This document shows, one piece after another, positions 17,539 to 25,852 of a stretch of 64,000 nt of DNA. Source of the DNA: Agrobacterium tumefaciens (lineage in GTDB: Bacteria > Pseudomonadota > Alphaproteobacteria > Rhizobiales > Rhizobiaceae). Within the stretch, counting starts at the first letter, position 1. Every line of letters starts with the position of its first letter. A model generated the notes under the pieces. The model saw only the letters and a program-made list of their open reading frames with translations, searched no databases and had not been told where the DNA came from. Position numbers and translations under genes: made by a program. The stretch spans positions 868,001 to 932,000 of the forward strand of contig NZ_CP115841.1 in NCBI RefSeq assembly GCF_013318015.2. The letters are read 5' to 3'.

Positions 17539-17817
17539 ATGAAATTTGGAATGGACCACAGAACGGGTCGTCTCAATCTCGGAAAATGGAGCGTTGCCAT
17601 GCCGCGTTCGCGCGTCGGCAGGATCGCCACCGGCTCGGCGCTGGTGGTGGGCGGAACGCTCGGGTTTTTGCCCATCCTCGGTTTCTGGATGGTCCCGCTT
17701 GGTCTTATCGTGCTTTCCCACGATTTGCCGGCGGTTCGCCGCAGGCGGCGGCGGCTGGCAGTGTGGTGGGCATCGCGACGCAATGGTCGCAACACCCGCA
17801 ATAGAGGTGGACAATAA
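17539..17817 (+). CDS. Small membrane protein of PGPGW type, 92 aa
   Basis: One or two hydrophobic segments (ATGSALVVGGTLGFLPILGF, then WMVPLGLIVLSHDLP) match the small family called putative transmembrane protein PGPGW, followed by an arginine-rich cytoplasmic tail (AVRRRRRRLAVWW). Function unknown. Start ATG 17539 lies 10 bases after AAGGG; the longer open frame runs into the tRNA and is not real. It is convergent with the exoD-like gene, with only 3 bases between stops. Confidence 0.72.
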   Translation: MKFGMDHRTGRLNLGKWSVAMPRSRVGRIATGSALVVGGTLGFLPILGFWMVPLGLIVLSHDLPAVRRRRRRLAVWWASRRNGRNTRNRGGQ

Positions 17818-17820
17818 GGC

Positions 17821-18465
17821 TCAGCCGCCCATCGAGCTGCTGAGGCCCTGTCCGGCCCAGAAGGCGGCATAGGCGAGTGCTGCAAAATAAATCGCCGTCA
17901 GGATGAGAAACAGATACCCGCCGAGAACGGTCACGCCGTCCCTCTGGATCATACCCGCCGAAAAAAGCAGGATGGCGACGCCCGGCAGGGTGTTGGAGAA
18001 GGGAATGAAGCCGAGCGGCATCATCAGCAACACGCCAGCGGTCATCAGCGCAAGTCCGTTCACCCTATTGGCGACGATGCCCGCCGTCAGCGCCGGAAGG
18101 CGCGGGCGGATGAAGCGATCGAGCCTGGAGACGATGGCGACGCCTTTCTGGAGTGCCGGCACCAGCTTTGCCGTTTCCATCTGCCGGTCGAGAATCCTGG
18201 CCGGCAGCCATGGCAGACGGTTGAGGGTGATGGCCAGACTGACGAGAATGATCGCTGCGCCAAACACGGTGCTGACGCCTGGAATGGAGACCGGAATGAG
18301 GAAGGGCAGGGAAGCTATTGCACAGATGAGCAGCAGGCCCTGTTCGCCGATTGCCTCCATCAGCTCGCGCAATGTGATCGTCTGACCTTGCAGTTTCCCA
18401 ATCAGCTTTTCGAGCGTGGTGCTGAGCTTTTCAGACGTATCAGTGAATGCGAATTCGTTCGACAT
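17821..18465 (-). CDS. exoD: ExoD-family exopolysaccharide/alkali-tolerance membrane protein
   Basis: The 214-residue inner-membrane protein belongs to the ExoD family, first defined in Sinorhizobium meliloti as needed for exopolysaccharide production and alkali tolerance. It has an N-terminal soluble helix (KLSTTLEKLIGKLQGQTITL) and about four hydrophobic segments, with conserved LPFLIPVSIPGVSTVFGAAI and the repeat-like MMPLGFIPFSNTLPGVAILL. Its biochemical action is unknown. ATG 18465 is chosen because GGAAG precedes it and the family begins there. The gene stands alone. Confidence 0.85.
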   Translation of the reverse strand: MSNEFAFTDTSEKLSTTLEKLIGKLQGQTITLRELMEAIGEQGLLLICAIASLPFLIPVSIPGVSTVFGAAIILVSLAITLNRLPWLPARILDRQMETAKLVPALQKGVAIVSRLDRFIRPRLPALTAGIVANRVNGLALMTAGVLLMMPLGFIPFSNTLPGVAILLFSAGMIQRDGVTVLGGYLFLILTAIYFAALAYAAFWAGQGLSSSMGG

Positions 18466-18578
18466 CAGGCTTCCCGGAAGTTGCTTTAACTCCGGGTTTG
18501 ATAACATTCATCCGGCCGAATGCCTACCGCCGATGGAAAATCAGCGTCTTTTCGGACCGGTGCTGCCGCCCGCCTTTG

Positions 18579-18680
18579 TCAGTGGGAAACCCAGCTGCTG
18601 TAGGCGCCTGCGAGAAGAACAATCAGCAGGATGACCAGTATGACCGGATTGATCGACGTAATGAAGCTTACATAGTCCAT
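18579..18680 (-). CDS. 33-residue single-pass membrane micro-protein
   Basis: The reading frame starts MDYVSFITSINP and continues with a 14-residue hydrophobic core (VILVILLIVLLAGA) and a short polar end (YSSWVSH). A very strong ribosome site (GAGGAGGAAG) sits about 8 bases upstream, which is the main evidence that it is translated. It is too short for standard gene calls. No homologue is recognised; it resembles other one-helix stress or membrane-adaptor peptides. It lies alone between exoD and the DedA-like gene. Confidence 0.6.
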   Translation of the reverse strand: MDYVSFITSINPVILVILLIVLLAGAYSSWVSH

Positions 18681-18980
18681 GATAACTTCCTCCTCTTTCC
18701 GCCACACCTTATTCTACCGCAAAAAGGCCGGTTTATCTACCTGAGGATGAAATTTCGCATCGCAGCAACCATTCGCCGCTGCGGTCTGGAATTGTTTGTT
18801 TTTCTCATTTGCCGCAACGCAAAAAATAAATCTTCCAACATTTGCCATTCTCTTGCGTTGTCTCTAATCCTGATTTGGTGGCGGTCGATAGTCAGACCGT
18901 CCGCCGCTGACAAACCGCCACTGAGATGCCTGGCTCCCGCCTTGCCGTCGGTCTAAAACGATCTTCCCCGGGGACATGAA

Positions 18981-19568
18981 ATGCTGAAAAACATCTATGC
19001 CTGGACGATGGCGCTTGCCGCGCGCAAAAGCGCCGTGTGGTGGTTGGCGATCGTGGCCTTCGTCGAAAGCTCCGTCTTCGTTGTGCCGGCGGATGTGCTT
19101 TTCCTGCCCATGGTGCTGGCAAAGCCAAAAAAGGCGATGTTTTATGCGCTCGTCGCAACGGTCGCTTCCGTTCTCGGTGGCATTGCCGGCTGGTTTCTCG
19201 GCCACTATGCTTTCGAGAGTATTGCGCGGCCAATTCTGGAATTTTACGGCAAGCTGGACAGCTTCGAGCAGCTCAAGAATTCGGTAAATTACGAGACCAT
19301 CATTCTCCTGCTGGTGACATCGGGCTTTGCGCATCTGCCGCCGATCAAGGTCGTCACCATCCTCTCCGGTGCGGCCAATATCAGCCTCGGCCTGTTCATT
19401 CTCTCGGCTGTCGTCACGCGCGGCGCGCGCTTTTTCATCCTCGCCGGGTTGCTGCAAAGATACGGTGAACCGGTGCGCCACTTCATCGAAAAACGCCTTG
19501 GTGTTATTGCCGCCGCTGTGGCCGCAGCGCTCATCGCCATCTATGCGGTCTACGTTTTCGTGCGCTGA
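18981..19568 (+). CDS. DedA/VTT-family membrane protein (YqaA-like), 195 aa
   Basis: An integral membrane protein with the VTT (SNARE-associated) domain. Conserved signs are FVESSVFVVPADVLFLPMVL near residue 28-47, a glycine-rich VLGGIAGWFLGHYAFE re-entrant stretch, and the second half GFAHLPPIKVVTILSGAANI. Members are linked to lipid scrambling or proton-coupled transport; the YqaA branch has no defined substrate. Start ATG 18981 lies after GGGGA; an out-of-frame ATG at 18976 overlaps. The 300 bases upstream (18681-18980) are AT-rich and hold no other gene I can support. Confidence 0.82.
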   Translation: MLKNIYAWTMALAARKSAVWWLAIVAFVESSVFVVPADVLFLPMVLAKPKKAMFYALVATVASVLGGIAGWFLGHYAFESIARPILEFYGKLDSFEQLKNSVNYETIILLLVTSGFAHLPPIKVVTILSGAANISLGLFILSAVVTRGARFFILAGLLQRYGEPVRHFIEKRLGVIAAAVAAALIAIYAVYVFVR

Positions 19569-19673
19569 CGAAACGCAGTTTTTCTACTCTTACAATACTG
19601 TCGCATAACTTTCAGCCTACTGTCAGAATCCAGCTGTATCGGTTGTCTCGTCCAATGAGAGAACCGATTTATT

Positions 19674-20261
19674 ATGCGAAGATTATGGAAGTGCTCCTTG
19701 GGGGGCATGGGTATTGCTGTGCTTGCCGCAGGCGGTTATCTCCTCGCCATCCAGCTTCTCGGCAACTTTCACGAGGTGGTGGCAGGGCAGCTTTACCGCT
19801 CCAACCAGCCAAGCAGTGAGCAGCTGGTCCGCTATACCATGGACCATGGCATCAAGACGGTCATCAATCTGCGCGGAGAGAATGAATCCGAGGACTGGTA
19901 CAAGGATGAGATCAAAACCTCGCGCGAGCTTGGGTTGACCCATATCGATTTTGGCATGTCAGCCCGCCACGAACTTGACATGACCAAGGTGAATCAGTTG
20001 GTCGCGATCATGCGTGATGCGCCGAAGCCCATCCTCATCCATTGCAAGTCCGGTGCGGACAGGACAGGCCTTGCGACCGCGCTTTATCTCGGCCGCGTCG
20101 CGTATCTCGGTGAAAAGGCGGCTGAGAGCCAGCTTTCCGTCCGCTACGGCCATATCGGCATCCCCTATCTGTCTGAGACCTATGCCATGGACCAGACCTG
20201 GGAAAATGTCGAACACATGTCGATCGCCGACGACTTCACAATTGCTTCAAACGAGTTTTGA
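19674..20261 (+). CDS. Dual-specificity/tyrosine phosphatase-like protein with an N-terminal membrane anchor
   Basis: The 195-residue protein has a membrane segment at 10-30 (GIAVLAAGGYLLAIQLLG) that should place the catalytic part in the periplasm. The phosphatase loop is intact: ILIHCKSGADRTGLATALYL contains the CX5R nucleophile motif, and TVINLRGENESEDWYKDE supplies the region carrying the general acid. It resembles the tyrosine/polyphosphoinositide phosphatases of the DSP/PTPLA-like exported bacterial class. Substrate unknown. Start ATG 19674. The gene stands alone and is not part of the iron operon downstream. Confidence 0.82.
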   Translation: MRRLWKCSLGGMGIAVLAAGGYLLAIQLLGNFHEVVAGQLYRSNQPSSEQLVRYTMDHGIKTVINLRGENESEDWYKDEIKTSRELGLTHIDFGMSARHELDMTKVNQLVAIMRDAPKPILIHCKSGADRTGLATALYLGRVAYLGEKAAESQLSVRYGHIGIPYLSETYAMDQTWENVEHMSIADDFTIASNEF

Positions 20262-20499
20262 AAACGGTCGGGCATAGCGTCCGCAAAATTGCTGATCGAT
20301 CTCCTGAAGCGGGATTTGGCGTTCCGTTCTGATCGCGCAACGGTCGGGACGGGACCCAAACGCTTGGTTTCTTAACTGTTGAGTTCTCAACGACGCAGCC
20401 TGTCTTTCATCAGGCGACCCGCTTTCTCCCTCTCGAGGTTCGTCGGAAATCACATTTTTTGTCTATATATTAGTAACTTATGCGATCCAACAATTAAGT

Positions 20500-20514
20500 T
20501 GACTCCTTTAATCA
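20500..20514 (+). promoter_or_regulatory. Candidate IRO box (RirA operator), TGA-N9-TCA
   Basis: TGACTCCTTTAATCA fits the rhizobial iron-responsive operator TGA-N9-TCA and lies 42 bases before the substrate-binding gene in an AT-rich spacer, where a promoter would be expected. RirA represses iron uptake genes in iron-replete rhizobia and Agrobacterium. Only six bases are fixed by the consensus, so chance is possible; position in front of an iron ABC operon raises confidence. Confidence 0.55.
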
Positions 20515-20555
20515 TCTTTTATAGAGCGACTTTGTTTCAACTTCTGGATCGCATC

Positions 20556-21668
20556 ATGACCCCAAAATCATTTATGAGCGGCCTTGCCGCATCGCTCTTG
20601 TCTATTCTCTTTACCGCCCCTTATGTAATGGCTGAACAAAAGACCATCACAGATGTCATCGGACGCGAAGTGAAGGTTGACCTTCCAGCAAAGCGCGTTG
20701 TTCTCGGTTTCTACTTCGAGGACTACATGGCGGTCGGCGGCGAGAAAGCCTATGATTCCGTCGTCGGCATTTCTCGCGAAGCCTGGGAAGGCTGGGTACC
20801 CGCCAACTGGAAGATGCATCTCGCGCATCGCGCCTCGCTTGCCGACATTGCCGATGTCGGTGAAGTGGAAGCGCAGACTTTCTCGGTCGAAAAAGTGTTG
20901 AGCCTCAATCCCGATCTGGTGATTCTGGCAGACTGGCAATACAAAGCGCTTGGTCTCGATGCCGATCGTCTGGAAGAAGAAGGCATTCCCGTCGTCGTCG
21001 TCGACTACAACGCCCAGACGGTCGAGCGGCACGTCGCCTCGACCCGGCTTTTTGGCGACCTGACCGGCCAGGAGAAGCGTGGCAAGGAAATTGCCGACTT
21101 CTATGCCGGTTCGCTGAAAGAGGTCGCTGACCGGGTCGCCAAGTCCGGAAAGCCGAAACCGAAGGTCTATGTCGAGTTCGGCAACAAGGGCCCGGCCGAA
21201 TATTCTTTCACCTACGGCAAGAACATGTGGGGCGCCATGTCCACGGCGGCTGGCGGCGACAACATTGCCGCTCCCTTCGTCGAATGGTGGGGACCGATCA
21301 ATCCAGAACAGGTTCTGGCGTCCAAGCCTGACGCCATCTTCATTTCCGGTCGCGAAAACAACAAAAACCCGGCAGCGCTGCCCATGGGACAGGCGGTGAA
21401 GGCGGCAGACGCAGGCGAGAAACTCAAGGCATTTGAGGCCCGTCAGGGCTGGAGCGAATTGCCCGCCATCAAGAACGGCCAGCTGTTCGGTGTTTACCAG
21501 GGTGCGTCGCGCACGCTCTCCGATTTCGCCATGGTTCAGTACATCGCAAAGCAGCTATATCCCGAGCAGTTCAAGGATGTCGATCCGATCGCCAACTATC
21601 TCGGCTATTACAAGAAGTACCTTCCGGTAACGCCTCAAGGCACTTTCGCCATCGCCGTCAAGGATTGA
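20556..21668 (+). CDS. Periplasmic iron-siderophore binding protein of an ABC importer
   Basis: The 370-residue solute-binding protein has a signal peptide (SGLAASLLSILFTAPYVMA) and a FecB/FhuD-type (cluster A-III) body: KTITDVIGREVKVDLPAKRV, then LNPDLVILADWQY and the bridging helix. It should bind a ferric siderophore or related metal chelate and hand it to the permease at 21789. ATG 20556 is chosen because it starts the signal peptide; the open frame further upstream includes the AT-rich promoter region. First gene of a four-gene operon and probably iron-repressed through the IRO box at 20500. Confidence 0.88.
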   Translation: MTPKSFMSGLAASLLSILFTAPYVMAEQKTITDVIGREVKVDLPAKRVVLGFYFEDYMAVGGEKAYDSVVGISREAWEGWVPANWKMHLAHRASLADIADVGEVEAQTFSVEKVLSLNPDLVILADWQYKALGLDADRLEEEGIPVVVVDYNAQTVERHVASTRLFGDLTGQEKRGKEIADFYAGSLKEVADRVAKSGKPKPKVYVEFGNKGPAEYSFTYGKNMWGAMSTAAGGDNIAAPFVEWWGPINPEQVLASKPDAIFISGRENNKNPAALPMGQAVKAADAGEKLKAFEARQGWSELPAIKNGQLFGVYQGASRTLSDFAMVQYIAKQLYPEQFKDVDPIANYLGYYKKYLPVTPQGTFAIAVKD

Positions 21669-21788
21669 TATCGCGCTTGCCTGTGGCGGCGTAGAAACGT
21701 GCTTTCTTCGACGCCACAGTGGCGAAATCTCGCGCACGCCGCCGTTGCGGCGTCCGCTTTTCCAGACAGTCCTTTCAGGCAGGTTTTC

Positions 21789-22841
21789 ATGACAATTGCT
21801 GCCCGCAACGCCGAGGCCATCGGTGCGCACCGGCTGCGCGAGCGCCGTCGCTGGCGTGTCGTCTCTATCTTCTTCGTATTGATGGCAGTGAGCCTCGTTC
21901 TCGATATCGCCACTGGTCCTTCGCTGCTGTCGCCCGCCGAAGTGGTGAAGTCGCTGACCGGCCTTGGCGAACGGGCCGCCATGACCGATTCCATCGTGCG
22001 CGGCCTTCGCCTGCCCATGGCGTTGATGGCGCTTGCCGTCGGTGCGGCACTCGGGGCAGGTGGCGCGCAGATGCAGACCCTGCTCAATAATCCCATGGCG
22101 AGCCCCTATACGCTCGGTATGGCCGCAGCGGCCGGTTTCGGTGCGGCGCTGGTGCTGGCGCTTGGCGGTCTCGGGTTGGATGCCATGATTGCCGTTCCGC
22201 TGGGCGCGTTCGTCTTTTCCATGCTCGCAGCACTTTTTCTCTTCACGCTGGCCTCCATGCGGCAGATGACGACCGAAACCATCATTCTCGGCGGCATCGC
22301 GCTTCTTTTCCTGTTTCAGTCGCTGCTGTCGCTCATCCAGTTCCTGTCCTCACCGGAGCTGTCCCAGCAGATTCTTTTCTGGCTGTTCGGCAGCCTGACT
22401 AAGGCGACCTGGCCGACGCTTGGCCTGACCGCTGCCGTGACCGCCCTCTGCTGCGCCCTGCTGATGGCGGATTGCTGGAAGCTGACCGCGCTCAGAATGG
22501 GGGAGATGCGGGCGGCAAGCCTCGGCATCAATGTCCGCTGGCTGCGCATGAAGGTTCTCGTCATCGTTGCCATCATGACCGCGACGGCCACCAGCTTCGT
22601 CGGCGTCATCGGTTTTATCGGGCTGGTCGCGCCGCATATCGCCCGCATGACCGTGGGCGAGGATCAGCGCTTCTTCCTGCCCATGTCGGTGCTGAGCGGC
22701 GCGCTGATGCTGTCGGCTGCCTCGATCCTCTCCAAATCGATCGTTCCCGGTGCGCTGTTCCCGGTTGGCATCGTCACGGCCATTGTCGGCGTGCCGTTTC
22801 TGATGTGGCTGATTTTCGCTCCGAAGAGGCGCGGCCGATGA
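21789..22841 (+). CDS. FecCD-family permease of the iron ABC importer
   Basis: The 350-residue inner-membrane protein has about nine to ten hydrophobic segments. FecCD markers include LRLPMALMALAVGAALGAGG, QTLLNNPMASPYTLGMAAAA, and the cytoplasmic coupling loop MGEMRAASLGINV, followed by GFIGLVAPHIARM. It forms the translocation channel for the ferric chelate. Start at ATG 21789 trims a non-coding N-terminal extension. Its stop overlaps the next start (ATGA at 22838-22841), showing translational coupling with the ATPase. Confidence 0.92.
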   Translation: MTIAARNAEAIGAHRLRERRRWRVVSIFFVLMAVSLVLDIATGPSLLSPAEVVKSLTGLGERAAMTDSIVRGLRLPMALMALAVGAALGAGGAQMQTLLNNPMASPYTLGMAAAAGFGAALVLALGGLGLDAMIAVPLGAFVFSMLAALFLFTLASMRQMTTETIILGGIALLFLFQSLLSLIQFLSSPELSQQILFWLFGSLTKATWPTLGLTAAVTALCCALLMADCWKLTALRMGEMRAASLGINVRWLRMKVLVIVAIMTATATSFVGVIGFIGLVAPHIARMTVGEDQRFFLPMSVLSGALMLSAASILSKSIVPGALFPVGIVTAIVGVPFLMWLIFAPKRRGR

Positions 22842-23659
22842 TGGTTCTCGATTCGATTTCCGCCGAGCGCGGCGGACAGACTGTTGTGAAAGGGCTGTCG
22901 GCGCGTCTGGAGGCGGGGCATATTCATGCCGTCATCGGCCCAAACGGAACGGGCAAGACGACCCTTTTGAGAGCGATCTTCGGCGATCTGCCACTTGCTG
23001 CCGGTTCGATCAGCCTCGGCGACCGCCGTCTTCGGGCCGGGGAGCGGGCGGGGCGGTATATAAGGCAGTGGCGCGATGGCTTTGCCTACATGCCGCAGGA
23101 CACCACGGCCGATATTGCGCTCAGCGTGCTGGAGGTGGTGGCACTCGGCCGTTTCGGGCGTCTGTCGTTGCATATTGACGACGAGACGCTCGACCTGGCC
23201 ATGACACGCCTGCATCAGGCGGGAATAGCGCATCTGGCGGGCAGGGAGATCGCCTCCCTCAGCGGCGGGCAGCGGCAGATGGCGCTTTTCGCGCAGGTTC
23301 TGATGCGCGAGCCGCAGGCGATGCTGCTGGACGAGCCGGTCAGCGCGCTGGACCTCAAACATCAGGTGGCGCTTCTCGATCTGGTGCGGCAGGAAACCCG
23401 CGCCAATGGCTGGGTAACGCTGGTCGTGCTGCATGATCTCAACCTCGCCTGCCAATATGCCGACAACCTGCTGGTGATTTCCGATGGCGCATTGAAGGCG
23501 ACCGGCGCGCCGGGAGATATCGTCACGCCGAAACTCATTTCCGAGACCTACGGGGTGACGGTGGAAGTTTTGCGGGACAGGCGCGGCAATCCCGTCATTC
23601 AGCCGGCTGGCGACCCGCTGCCCGAACATTTCAAAACCCTTGAAGGAATAATTGCATGA
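22838..23659 (+). CDS. ATP-binding protein of the iron ABC importer
   Basis: The 273-residue FecE/FhuC-type ATPase powers uptake by the two preceding proteins. All motifs are present: Walker A IGPNGTGKTTLLRAI, Q-loop FAYMPQD, signature LSGGQRQMALFAQVL, Walker B AMLLDEPVSALD and the switch histidine VVLHDLN. Two ATGs are in tandem at 22838 and 22841; the first overlaps the permease stop. Its own stop overlaps the next gene's start (ATGA at 23656-23659), so all four genes are tightly coupled. Confidence 0.94.
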   Translation: MMVLDSISAERGGQTVVKGLSARLEAGHIHAVIGPNGTGKTTLLRAIFGDLPLAAGSISLGDRRLRAGERAGRYIRQWRDGFAYMPQDTTADIALSVLEVVALGRFGRLSLHIDDETLDLAMTRLHQAGIAHLAGREIASLSGGQRQMALFAQVLMREPQAMLLDEPVSALDLKHQVALLDLVRQETRANGWVTLVVLHDLNLACQYADNLLVISDGALKATGAPGDIVTPKLISETYGVTVEVLRDRRGNPVIQPAGDPLPEHFKTLEGIIA

Positions 23660-24111
23660 AACGATTTTTGATGACGTTTGCCGCGGCTTTGGCCGTAACC
23701 TTCTCTGTCGCGCCGTCCTTTGCTGCCGAACACAAGGTGCTGATGCTCAATTACGGCGCGGACGGCAGCATGGTGTTTGAGCCTTCCTATGTAAAGGCAG
23801 AGCCCGGCGACACCATCACCTTCGTGCCGCAAAATTCCAGCCATTACGTGCAGTCCTATGCCGTTCCGGAAGGCGTAACGCCCTGGAAAGGCAAGCTTGA
23901 TGAGGCCTTCACCGTTACCGTCGAGAAGGAAGGCGTCTATCTCTATTATTGCCCACCGCATCTGATGATGGCGATGATCGGCGTGATCCAGGTCGGCAAG
24001 CCCGTCAATCTGGAAGCGGTCAGGCAAAAGGCGGAGAAGCTGCGCCCCAAACTGGTCATGAAGGGCGAAAGGCTGGACGCGGCTCTGGCACAGGTAACGC
24101 CGGCGCAATGA
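23656..24111 (+). CDS. Pseudoazurin-like periplasmic cupredoxin
   Basis: The 151-residue exported blue-copper protein has a Sec signal (FAAALAVTFSVAPSFAA). The mature part matches pseudoazurin: HKVLMLNYGADGSMVFEPSY, then PGDTITFVPQNSSHYVQ. The type-1 copper ligands are all there: His63, Cys99, His102 and Met107 (YYCPPHLMMAM), with the usual C-x2-H-x4-M spacing. Pseudoazurins carry electrons to denitrification and other periplasmic enzymes, but this gene is fused by ATGA overlap to an iron-siderophore ABC operon, so a role in iron or copper redox handling during uptake is more likely here. That role is inference. RirA control through the operon promoter is expected. Confidence 0.85.
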   Translation: MKRFLMTFAAALAVTFSVAPSFAAEHKVLMLNYGADGSMVFEPSYVKAEPGDTITFVPQNSSHYVQSYAVPEGVTPWKGKLDEAFTVTVEKEGVYLYYCPPHLMMAMIGVIQVGKPVNLEAVRQKAEKLRPKLVMKGERLDAALAQVTPAQ

Positions 24112-24227
24112 CGCCATCTCCGTGCTCGACCGGATGGGACGCTCGGTCCCTCAAATCTCGCTCGCCGGGTGTGTGAAGCAGCCCACACGAAAAAATTGGC
24201 TGCAATCACCATAACAAGGATAAACCA

Positions 24228-24725
24228 ATGGCAAATAAACTAGTCGAAACGACATTGAACGACCTGCTCAACGGCGAATTGCGCGCCCACCACGCCTATC
24301 TTCAGGCAGCCGCCTGGGCGGCTGAGCGCAATCTCGATGGTTGCTACAAGTTTCTGCTTGGCCATGCTGCCGAAGAGCTGGAGCATATGCACCGCATCTT
24401 CAGCTTTCTGAACGATCTCGGAGCTCCAGTTATTTTCACCGAGCTGCCGGCTCCACAGGTCACCGCAAACGATATCAAAGGGTTGTTTGCAATTGTCGCG
24501 CAACACGAATCGCGTGTCACCTCCGCCATCAACGCAGCGGTTGATCTCGCGCGGTCTGAAAAAGACCATGCGACCACATCCTTCCTGCAATGGTTCGTGA
24601 ACGAACAGCATGAGGAGGACAGCCTGTGCCGCACGATAATGGGCAAGATCGAGCTGATCGGTGACGGTCCCAATGCGCTTTATCTGATTGACCGCGAAAT
24701 CGGCGAACTGGCTGAAAAGGCCTGA
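24228..24725 (+). CDS. Non-haem ferritin (FtnA-like) iron-storage protein
   Basis: The 165-residue four-helix-bundle protein has the diiron ferroxidase ligands of FtnA: Glu17 (NGELRAHHAYLQ), Glu50 and His53 (AAEELEHMHR), the central Glu in AQHESRVTSA, and the EQHEED cluster near residue 125. It oxidises Fe(II) and stores Fe(III) in a cytoplasmic 24-mer cage. Start ATG 24228 has AAGGA upstream. It lies 116 bases after the iron import operon, so its promoter is probably separate; storage should be induced when import is repressed. Ends at the bidirectional hairpin 24751-24779. Confidence 0.88.
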   Translation: MANKLVETTLNDLLNGELRAHHAYLQAAAWAAERNLDGCYKFLLGHAAEELEHMHRIFSFLNDLGAPVIFTELPAPQVTANDIKGLFAIVAQHESRVTSAINAAVDLARSEKDHATTSFLQWFVNEQHEEDSLCRTIMGKIELIGDGPNALYLIDREIGELAEKA

Positions 24726-24750
24726 AAGCTGCGCAGCATTCACTGATATT

Positions 24751-24779
24751 CCACAAGCTGCATCAAACGCAGCTTGTGG
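24751..24779. terminator. Bidirectional terminator hairpin
   Basis: A perfect 11-bp stem CCACAAGCTGC / GCAGCTTGTGG with a 7-base loop lies between the ferritin stop and the convergent 67-residue gene. Confidence 0.65.
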
Positions 24780-24784
24780 CTGGT

Positions 24785-24988
24785 TCAGTCACTTCCCAAA
24801 TCCGGCGTCCATCCACGCGTATAGCCTTTTCCCATGATGGCAACCGCAAGGGAAAGCTGTTCCTGCAAATGTTCGATTTCGCCCAGCAGCGTTTCAACAG
24901 CCGCCTTCGCATCGCCATCATGACACTGGATGACATATCCAGCTATGTCGTCAGGCCGTACAGGGGTGATTTTTTCCGCATCGGGCAT
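24785..24988 (-). CDS. Small hypothetical protein, 67 aa
   Basis: Not a recognised family. The sequence (PDDIAGYVIQCHDGDAKAAV, then ETLLGEIEHLQEQLSLAVAI) suggests a helical, coiled-coil-prone region in residues 28-50, with a short basic end GKGYTRGW. GAGAGG precedes ATG 24988, supporting translation. It stands alone, convergent with ferritin. Confidence 0.55.
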   Translation of the reverse strand: MPDAEKITPVRPDDIAGYVIQCHDGDAKAAVETLLGEIEHLQEQLSLAVAIMGKGYTRGWTPDLGSD

Positions 24989-25158
24989 ATCGGTTGACCT
25001 CTCGTTTGTTCACTAAATGTTCTAATTTTAGCAGAGAGTCAACAAGGCAAATGCGTGCCGTCTCTGGACGGTCACAGGCTTTGCAATAAGAGTATATTTC
25101 TGGAATTATCGTTGAACGCACTCGCGCCCGCCACGGCCACGCACCGCAGTGTCAAGCG

Positions 25159-25419
25159 TCAATGAACGGATGGATCTTCGCCGTTCAGGAAGCTGCGAAT
25201 TCCATCTTTCTCACAGGTGGCCAGGAATTCTTCCCAGGCGTCCTTGTCTGTCGTGAAAGGTTCTTCCCAGGTGGTGACATCATCATGCTCGCTGATAACC
25301 TCGAGCGTCCAATCCTGCTGGGTGCCGGCCGGCCGGTAGATATCAACCAGAACCGTGATACCGTCGTCTTCAAATTCGCCTGAGAATTCCGAGTGTTCAA
25401 TTTTTGTTTTTTTGACCAT
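25159..25419 (-). CDS. Hypothetical protein, 86 aa
   Basis: This acidic soluble protein begins MVKKTKIEHSEFSGEF and contains VLVDIYRPAGTQQDWTLEVI and the tryptophan-rich FTTDKDAWEEFLATCEKDG. Family not recognised, though similar short proteins occur in other rhizobia by memory of their shape. ATG 25419 is preferred over the longer frame to 25458 because GAGG lies about 9 bases upstream and the extra residues look non-coding. It is transcribed alone. Confidence 0.62.
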   Translation of the reverse strand: MVKKTKIEHSEFSGEFEDDGITVLVDIYRPAGTQQDWTLEVISEHDDVTTWEEPFTTDKDAWEEFLATCEKDGIRSFLNGEDPSVH

Positions 25420-25508
25420 CACCGCACACCTCGTTCTCAGGCTTGGATAAACGCACACCCAGACCGCATCTTGTCAATTCGCGCATGGCGCCGGCGAGAA
25501 TGTGGCTT

Positions 25509-25543
25509 AAAAAATTATAGCCAGCTCTGGGGGAACTGGCTAT
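25509..25543 (-). terminator. Terminator of tRNA-Pro
   Basis: On the minus strand a stem ATAGCCAG / CTGGCTAT with an 11-base loop is followed by AATTTTTTAAG, a good intrinsic terminator 15 bases beyond the tRNA-Pro 3' end. Confidence 0.75.
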
Positions 25544-25557
25544 CTATCTGTTTTTAA

Positions 25558-25634
<77 letters not shown>

Positions 25635-25852
25635 AACCTGAAAGCCGTTTATATATAAGCCTGTTAGGGCGCAAGCGGAAAATAGCCTTTTCTTGAAAAA
25701 AGGAACAAAGGCTGTGGACGGTGGGCAGGGACTTTCTTCCCGAAGATGTTGCCCGTCAAACGCGTGACACATCATCCTTCCATCATGGCGGGAACCTGCC
25801 GTGTTCTTTGGCGTTCCAATCTAAGCGAAACTGAAATTCAGGGAGATGAAAC

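Noticed and set aside
22472..22837. N-terminal extension of the iron ABC ATPase
   Set aside because: It overlaps the permease gene out of frame; the ATPase family start and ATGA coupling are at 22838.
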